In this document: piece by piece, positions 59,904 to 64,000 of the stretch
Layout: each line of letters opens with the position of its first letter
How positions within the stretch are numbered: position 1 is the first letter of the stretch
DNA from: Eupransor demetentiae
Lineage (GTDB): Bacteria > Bacillota > Bacilli > Lactobacillales > Lactobacillaceae
Direction of reading: 5' to 3'
Length of the DNA: 64,000 bases
Assembly: GCF_963930865.1 (NCBI RefSeq)
Contig: NZ_CAWVOH010000001.1
Coordinates: 558,001-622,000, forward strand
The notes under the pieces: generated by a model
The model's database searches: none
What the model saw: only the letters and a program-made list of their open reading frames with translations
Told to the model about the DNA's origin: nothing
Made by a program: the position numbers and the translations under genes

Positions 59904-59945
59904 TCCCTAAATTCTCCTCTCTTCTATCTTACACCGCTCATATCA

Positions 59946-59982
59946 TAAAAAATGAGCCGGTCCCCAAAGTGACCCGCTCATT
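59946..59982 (-). terminator. Leader terminator upstream of rimP-nusA
   Basis: Minus-strand hairpin AATGAGC-GGGTC / GACC-GGCTCATT, 8-base loop, followed by TTTTTATG. It lies between the rimP promoter and rimP, so it acts within the leader. Confidence 0.75.
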
Positions 59983-60012
59983 TACAAAAGTGATGTAAAT
60001 TAACTTACCTAT

Positions 60013-60041
60013 ATATTAGCTTATTTAAGCCATAATTGCAA
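60013..60041 (-). promoter_or_regulatory. Promoter of the rimP-nusA-infB operon
   Basis: Minus-strand -35 TTGCAA (60036-60041), 17 bp and -10 TAATAT (60013-60018); the leader terminator starts about 30 bases downstream. Confidence 0.6.
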
Positions 60042-60063
60042 GATATGCCACTTTCAAGCAAAT

Positions 60064-60094
60064 AAAAAAGGCCCCCTCTACGGTGCGCCTTTCT
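60064..60094 (-). terminator. Terminator after rpsN
   Basis: Arms AAAGGC-ACC and AGG-GCCTTT with internal mismatch and a minus-strand T run. Confidence 0.75.
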
Positions 60095-60104
60095 TAAAAT
60101 CATA

Positions 60105-60374
60105 TTACCATGAAGCCTTGCGGACACCAGGAATCTGACCCTTGTGTGCCAACTGACGGAAGTTCAAACGTGACATTCCGAATTCACGCATGTAAGCGTG
60201 TGGACGACCATCGATACGGTCACGGTTGTGAACACGTACAGGTGATGAATCCTTTGGCAATGCAGCCAATCCGATGTAGTCCCCTGCAGCCTTCAAAGCA
60301 GCGCGCTTGTCGGCGTACTTAGCAACCATTGCTTCACGTTGCTTTGCCTTAGCAATCTTTGATTTCTTAGCCAT
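60105..60374 (-). CDS. rpsN: 30S ribosomal protein S14, zinc-independent long form
   Basis: An 89-residue S14 (KSKIAKAKQREAMVAKYADKR, VRVHNRDRIDGRPHAYMREFGMSRLNFRQLAHKGQIPG). It has no CxxC pairs, so it is the C-minus paralogue that needs no zinc. The ATG overlaps the rpmG stop (TAATG), and both form one operon. Confidence 0.95.
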   Translation of the reverse strand: MAKKSKIAKAKQREAMVAKYADKRAALKAAGDYIGLAALPKDSSPVRVHNRDRIDGRPHAYMREFGMSRLNFRQLAHKGQIPGVRKASW

Positions 60375-60523
60375 TACTTGACCTCCTTAAAAGTGACAAC
60401 CTTGCGAAGTTTTGGTGAGTACTTCTTCAACTCAAGACGGTCAGGCGTATTACGACGGTTCTTTGACGTCAAGTAAATACGCTCACCAGTTTCATCATTT
60501 CCTAAAACAACGTGGATACGCAT
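60374..60523 (-). CDS. rpmG: 50S ribosomal protein L33, zinc-independent form
   Basis: A 49-residue L33 starting MRIHVVLGNDETGERIYLTS and ending ...VVTFKEVK, too short for many ORF callers. No Cys is present, so it is a C-minus paralogue. The start has GAGGAG upstream. It is overlapped by rpsN. Confidence 0.94.
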   Translation of the reverse strand: MRIHVVLGNDETGERIYLTSKNRRNTPDRLELKKYSPKLRKVVTFKEVK

Positions 60524-60586
60524 AATCCGAACTCCTCAGTGTGTAGTTTTTAGTAAAAAGTCATTTGCTTGTCAATACAAGATAAT

Positions 60587-60615
60587 AGTATACATACTTA
60601 GCAGCTGACTGTAAA
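60587..60615 (-). promoter_or_regulatory. Promoter of rpmG-rpsN
   Basis: Minus-strand -35 TTTACA (60610-60615), 17 bp and -10 TATACT (60587-60592). No clear zinc-repressor palindrome seen. Confidence 0.65.
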
Positions 60616-60664
60616 GGGTCTAAGCCCTGATTTTTTAAATAAATGTAGCGAACTTAACGAAAAC

Positions 60665-61570
60665 TTAGAACTGCCCTTCCAAAGGTGGCACAACTTGCTT
60701 CTTACGTGAAACAACGCCAGGCAAATCCAAGACCCCATCAACCAACTTGTTCTTGAAGGCTGCTTCAATTTGTTCAGGAGCATCACCCAAGTAAAGGGCC
60801 TTTGAATTTGAGTTCAAGATATCCGTGATAACCAAGAGGAAGTCTTCGTAGCCTTCTTCCTTCATGGCAGCAGTCAAACCGGCCTTGCGAGCCAACACTT
60901 CGTCAATGTCAACCGTGTTGACCTGACCGATGCGGAACTGGTGGCCACCCATATCAAAGGACTTGGCGTCGCCATCCAGGATGTCCTTGTCAGAGCGCGT
61001 TGACAAATCGGTTCCAGCCTTCAACATGGCCATACCGTAGGCGTTAATGTCGTCTTCGCCCGCAAGCTTAGCCAATTCCGGCAAAGCTTGACGATCCCAA
61101 TCAGTGGTCGTTGGGCTCTTCAACAAAAGTGTATCTGAAATCAAGCCAGAAGCCATCAAACCAGCAATCTTGGCTGGAATTTCAATGCCAGCCTGCTTGA
61201 ATTCGAAGTACATGATGGTTGAAACAGAACCCCAAGGCTTGGCCACGATGTAAAGTGGGGTTGAATTTGAAAATGAGAACTTGTGGTGATCGTAAATGTG
61301 AGTGACTTGAACGTCATCCAAGTTATCAACGGACTGCGCAGCTTCGTTGTGGTCAACCAAAACGACCTGAGGGGTTTCGCAGCTTTGTGAAATTGGCAAA
61401 GGATCAAGCTGGAAGTGTTCCAAAGCAAACTTTGTTTCGGCGTTAGGTTCTCCCTGAGCCATCGCTTGCGTGTCTTCGCCTTGTTGGTTCAACAAGTAGC
61501 TGGCTGCAACCGCTGAAGCAACCGTATCCATATCCGGGTTCTTATGTCCAAAGACTTGTGTTTTCGTCAT
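60665..61570 (-). CDS. ppaC: Manganese-dependent inorganic pyrophosphatase
   Basis: A 301-residue DHH-family (class II) pyrophosphatase. Metal-site motifs: FGHKNPDMDTVASA (residues 7-20), LVDHNE (about 72-77) and YDHHK (about 93-97). The C-terminal DHHA2 domain ends with SRKKQVVPPL, the family's Arg-Lys-Lys signature. It follows parC by 17 bp. Confidence 0.96.
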   Translation of the reverse strand: MTKTQVFGHKNPDMDTVASAVAASYLLNQQGEDTQAMAQGEPNAETKFALEHFQLDPLPISQSCETPQVVLVDHNEAAQSVDNLDDVQVTHIYDHHKFSFSNSTPLYIVAKPWGSVSTIMYFEFKQAGIEIPAKIAGLMASGLISDTLLLKSPTTTDWDRQALPELAKLAGEDDINAYGMAMLKAGTDLSTRSDKDILDGDAKSFDMGGHQFRIGQVNTVDIDEVLARKAGLTAAMKEEGYEDFLLVITDILNSNSKALYLGDAPEQIEAAFKNKLVDGVLDLPGVVSRKKQVVPPLEGQF

Positions 61571-61587
61571 CGTTATCTCCTATTAAT

Positions 61588-64000
61588 TTAATCCGCATCC
61601 TGTAAGCGCATGACTTGCATCTTCTTAACGCTGCCAAATTGCTTGGCATCCAAGACATTTTGACCGTTGCTAATTCGGTTAACGCTTGGGTAGTCACTTA
61701 ATTGTAACTCAATTGGCTCGCCCTTTTCGCCCTGAATTTGCACAGCCTGATCTTTAGCCGTCAAGAGGCAGGCAGCGGCCACAAGGTAGGCAACGGTTTT
61801 ACGCTGAGTAAAGACCTGCAAGCCCTTATTGGCACGCTTAGAAGCCGTGATTTCAGTCAGTGGGAAATGCTTAAAGGCTCCGTTGTCAGCAACCAGTGCC
61901 AGCTCTTGATCTTGAGCACCAAGCAAAAGCACCGCCTTGACTGCATCGCCATCACCGAGCTTAATCGCCTTCACTCCGGCCGTACGAGCACCAACTGTTG
62001 GTACTTCGTCTAGGTTGTAGCGCAGGGCCAAAGCATCGTGGGTGACAACCAAAACTTCACTTTGTTTAGCCACGACGTCCACGGCCAAAAGGCGGCTGTC
62101 TTCCGTCTTTAACTTCATGGCGACCGAAGACTTCTTCTTATAGGACTTCGGTACCAAATCAGCAATTTCAGACTGCTTGATAAAGCCGTCATTACTTGCC
62201 AAAAGGAGGTTGCCGGCCTGCTTAGGATCATCAAGAACTAAGGCCTTAATGATGTATTCATCACCGCTCCAGTTCGACAAATCCTGGGAGAAGTGCGAAC
62301 CGGTTTCCTTCCAGCGCAAGTCCGGTAATTCATGGACGGGTCGGTAAATCACGTTGCCAAGATTAGTAAAGAGCAAAAGATGCTGGGTCGTGTTCAAAGT
62401 TTTTTCCAAAACAATGGCATCGTTTGCAGCTAAGCCATTTTCGTCCGAAGAGGCCTTGAAGGAACGTAGAGAGGAACGCTTGTAATAACCGTTTTGTGAA
62501 ATCAAAACGCGCACGTCTTCTTCTGGAATCGTGACGGCAGTGTCAATAACCAAGTTTTCAATTTGATCTTCAATGACACTCTTACGAGGAGAAGCATAGG
62601 TCTTCGTGATTTCCTTTAGTTCATCGCGAATGACACCGTGCAGTGCTTCCTGCTCGTTTAAGATCTGATTCAAGCGGTCAATCTTCGCCTTCAATTCCGC
62701 ATGCTCGTCTTCCAACTGCGTAACATCAGTGTTGGTCAAACGATAGAGCTGCAAAGTAACGATGGCCTCGGCCTGTGGCTGGGTAAATTGATATTTATCC
62801 ATCAGGTTTTGCATGGCGTCTTTGCGGTTCTTTGACGCTCGGATAGTGGCCACCACTTCATCCAAAATGGACAACATCCGAATCAAACCTTCGACAATGT
62901 GCTGACGGGCCTGAGCACGGTGTAGTTCGTAAGCCGAACGCTTTAGAACAACTTCCTTACGGAAGTCCAAGAAGGCTTGCAAACCGCGCTTTAGACCGAC
63001 TAGCACAGGCCGCTGGTCATGAATGGCAATCATGTTGAAGTTATAAGAAATCTGCAAATCCGTCTTCTTGAAGAGGTAGGTCAAAATCCCTTCGGCAGAA
63101 GCGTCCCGGCTTAACTCAATAACGATTGACAGACCATTACGATCCGATTCATCACGCACTTCGCTAATGCCAGCCACTTCCTTGTTCAAGCGAATGGCAT
63201 CGATGCGGGCTACCAAGTTAGACTTGACCACATCGTAGGGAATTTCAGTTATTTCAATTTTTTGCTTACCACCCTTAAGGGGTTGTACTTCGGTCTTGGC
63301 ACGGACGACAATCCGGCCACGGCCCGATTCATAGGCCTGCTTAATGCCATCCAAACCTTGAATAATACCACCAGTGGGAAAATCAGGTCCCTTCACATAA
63401 CGCATTAACTGCGCCAAGGAAGCATCGGGATGATCCAAGAGGTAAACCAATGCCGAATTAATCTCTTTCAGGTTGTGCGGTGGAATTTCCGTGGCATAAC
63501 CGGCAGAAATCCCCGTTGCACCGTTAATGTAGAGGTTCATCACCCGCGAAGGCAAGACCGTTGGTTCATAGGCTGAATCATCAAAGTTCAAGACCATATC
63601 AACGGTTTCTTGGCCCAAATCGCGGAGCATTTCACCCGAAATCTTGGACAAACGTGCCTCAGTATAACGCATGGCGGCAGCGGGATCGTTATCGATTGAC
63701 CCATTGTTTCCGCTCATGTCAATGAGGGGCTCGCGGACCTTCCAGTCCTGGGACAAGCGCACCATGGCTTCGTAAATCGAGGAATCACCATGTGGGTGAA
63801 AGTTACCCATAACGTTTCCAACCGCCTTGGCGGACTTACGGTAAGGATGGTCAGCAGTATTGCCATCTTCCTCCATTGAGAAGAGAATTCGGCGCTGGAC
63901 AGGCTTCAAACCATCTCGAATATCTGGCAGGGCTCGCTCTTGAATAATGTATTTAGAATATCGGCCAAAACGTTCACCCATCACCGCTTCTAGTGAGAGT
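61588..64000 (-). CDS. parC: DNA topoisomerase IV subunit A (partial, 5' end outside window)
   Basis: At least 800 residues of the decatenating topoisomerase subunit. The frame runs through the end of the window (LSLEAVMGERFGRYSKYI), so the internal ATG near 63984 is not the start. Key features: RDGLKPVQRRILF, quinolone-region HPHGDSSIYEAM, active-site Tyr in MRYTEARLSKI, and C-terminal beta-propeller repeats. ParC rather than GyrA: the sequence YIIQERALPDIRDGLKPVQRRILFSM fits ParC, and no GyrA-box QRRGGKG is seen. Confidence 0.93.
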   Translation of the reverse strand, partial: LSLEAVMGERFGRYSKYIIQERALPDIRDGLKPVQRRILFSMEEDGNTADHPYRKSAKAVGNVMGNFHPHGDSSIYEAMVRLSQDWKVREPLIDMSGNNGSIDNDPAAAMRYTEARLSKISGEMLRDLGQETVDMVLNFDDSAYEPTVLPSRVMNLYINGATGISAGYATEIPPHNLKEINSALVYLLDHPDASLAQLMRYVKGPDFPTGGIIQGLDGIKQAYESGRGRIVVRAKTEVQPLKGGKQKIEITEIPYDVVKSNLVARIDAIRLNKEVAGISEVRDESDRNGLSIVIELSRDASAEGILTYLFKKTDLQISYNFNMIAIHDQRPVLVGLKRGLQAFLDFRKEVVLKRSAYELHRAQARQHIVEGLIRMLSILDEVVATIRASKNRKDAMQNLMDKYQFTQPQAEAIVTLQLYRLTNTDVTQLEDEHAELKAKIDRLNQILNEQEALHGVIRDELKEITKTYASPRKSVIEDQIENLVIDTAVTIPEEDVRVLISQNGYYKRSSLRSFKASSDENGLAANDAIVLEKTLNTTQHLLLFTNLGNVIYRPVHELPDLRWKETGSHFSQDLSNWSGDEYIIKALVLDDPKQAGNLLLASNDGFIKQSEIADLVPKSYKKKSSVAMKLKTEDSRLLAVDVVAKQSEVLVVTHDALALRYNLDEVPTVGARTAGVKAIKLGDGDAVKAVLLLGAQDQELALVADNGAFKHFPLTEITASKRANKGLQVFTQRKTVAYLVAAACLLTAKDQAVQIQGEKGEPIELQLSDYPSVNRISNGQNVLDAKQFGSVKKMQVMRLQDAD

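Noticed and set aside
63984..64000. parC starting at the internal ATG near 63984
   Set aside because: The frame is open to the window edge with the conserved LSLEAVMGERFGRYSKYI; the start lies outside.
1..64000. CRISPR array, insertion sequence, prophage or toxin-antitoxin locus
   Set aside because: No regularly spaced repeats, transposase, integrase (other than XerD), phage structural genes or paired small toxin/antitoxin frames were seen.

Overview
The window reads as the chromosome of a low-to-moderate GC lactic acid bacterium, most likely family Leuconostocaceae (Fructobacillus/Leuconostoc-like). This placement is an inference from gene content and style, not from a marker search. Supporting signs are T-box, FMN and TPP riboswitches, ECF-type vitamin transporters, the hrcA-grpE-dnaK-dnaJ heat-shock operon under CIRCE control, hisS-aspS behind a T-box, manganese-dependent pyrophosphatase and manganese catalase, and zinc-free S14 and L33. 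I saw no insertion sequence, prophage or CRISPR array. Almost every gene is on the minus strand. The plus-strand exceptions are aspA, a large subtilase, a SorC regulator and def.

Layout. 1-6.1 kb holds an amino-acid ABC transporter (cut by the window edge) behind a T-box with an arginine specifier, a SemiSWEET sugar transporter, and a dedicated ECF transporter operon with a SAM hydroxide adenosyltransferase behind a second T-box. 6.2-12.7 kb holds aspA, a PfoR/EIIC-like membrane protein preceded by a 27-codon leader ORF and attenuator, an ABC exporter under a two-operator promoter, and fhs. 12.9-24.9 kb is the most accessory-looking part: a 1432-residue secreted subtilase without a wall anchor, a SorC regulator, acetolactate synthase, a DUF915 hydrolase, a YkcB/YkcC-type glycosyltransferase pair and HU. 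25-40.8 kb is core: der, rpsA, cmk, a LysM protein, ribU (FMN riboswitch), Mn catalase, rluB-scpB-scpA-ribT-xerD-cvfB, yqeY, rpsU, thiW (TPP riboswitch), yitT, aspS and hisS (T-box). 41-46.9 kb holds a Gly-rich membrane protein, tRNA-Ser, typA, a three-gene run (unknown protein, UPF0223, inositol-phosphatase family) and def. 46.9-64 kb holds dnaJ-dnaK-grpE-hrcA, ribF-truB-aminotransferase, rbfA-infB-ylxQ-ylxR-nusA-rimP, rpsN-rpmG, ppaC and parC (cut by the window edge).

How it fits together. Regulation by RNA is unusually dense: three T-boxes, one FMN and one TPP riboswitch, a leader-peptide attenuator and a probable NusA-type leader terminator before rimP-nusA. The most unusual coding observations are a DnaJ encoded in the dnaK operon that cleanly lacks its zinc-finger domain, and an scpA gene with no ATG/GTG/TTG start that would preserve its conserved N-terminus but with a good ribosome-binding site in front of an ATC codon. 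The hisS-aspS T-box carries overlapping Asp and His codons (GACAC) at the specifier position, matching the two synthetases it controls.
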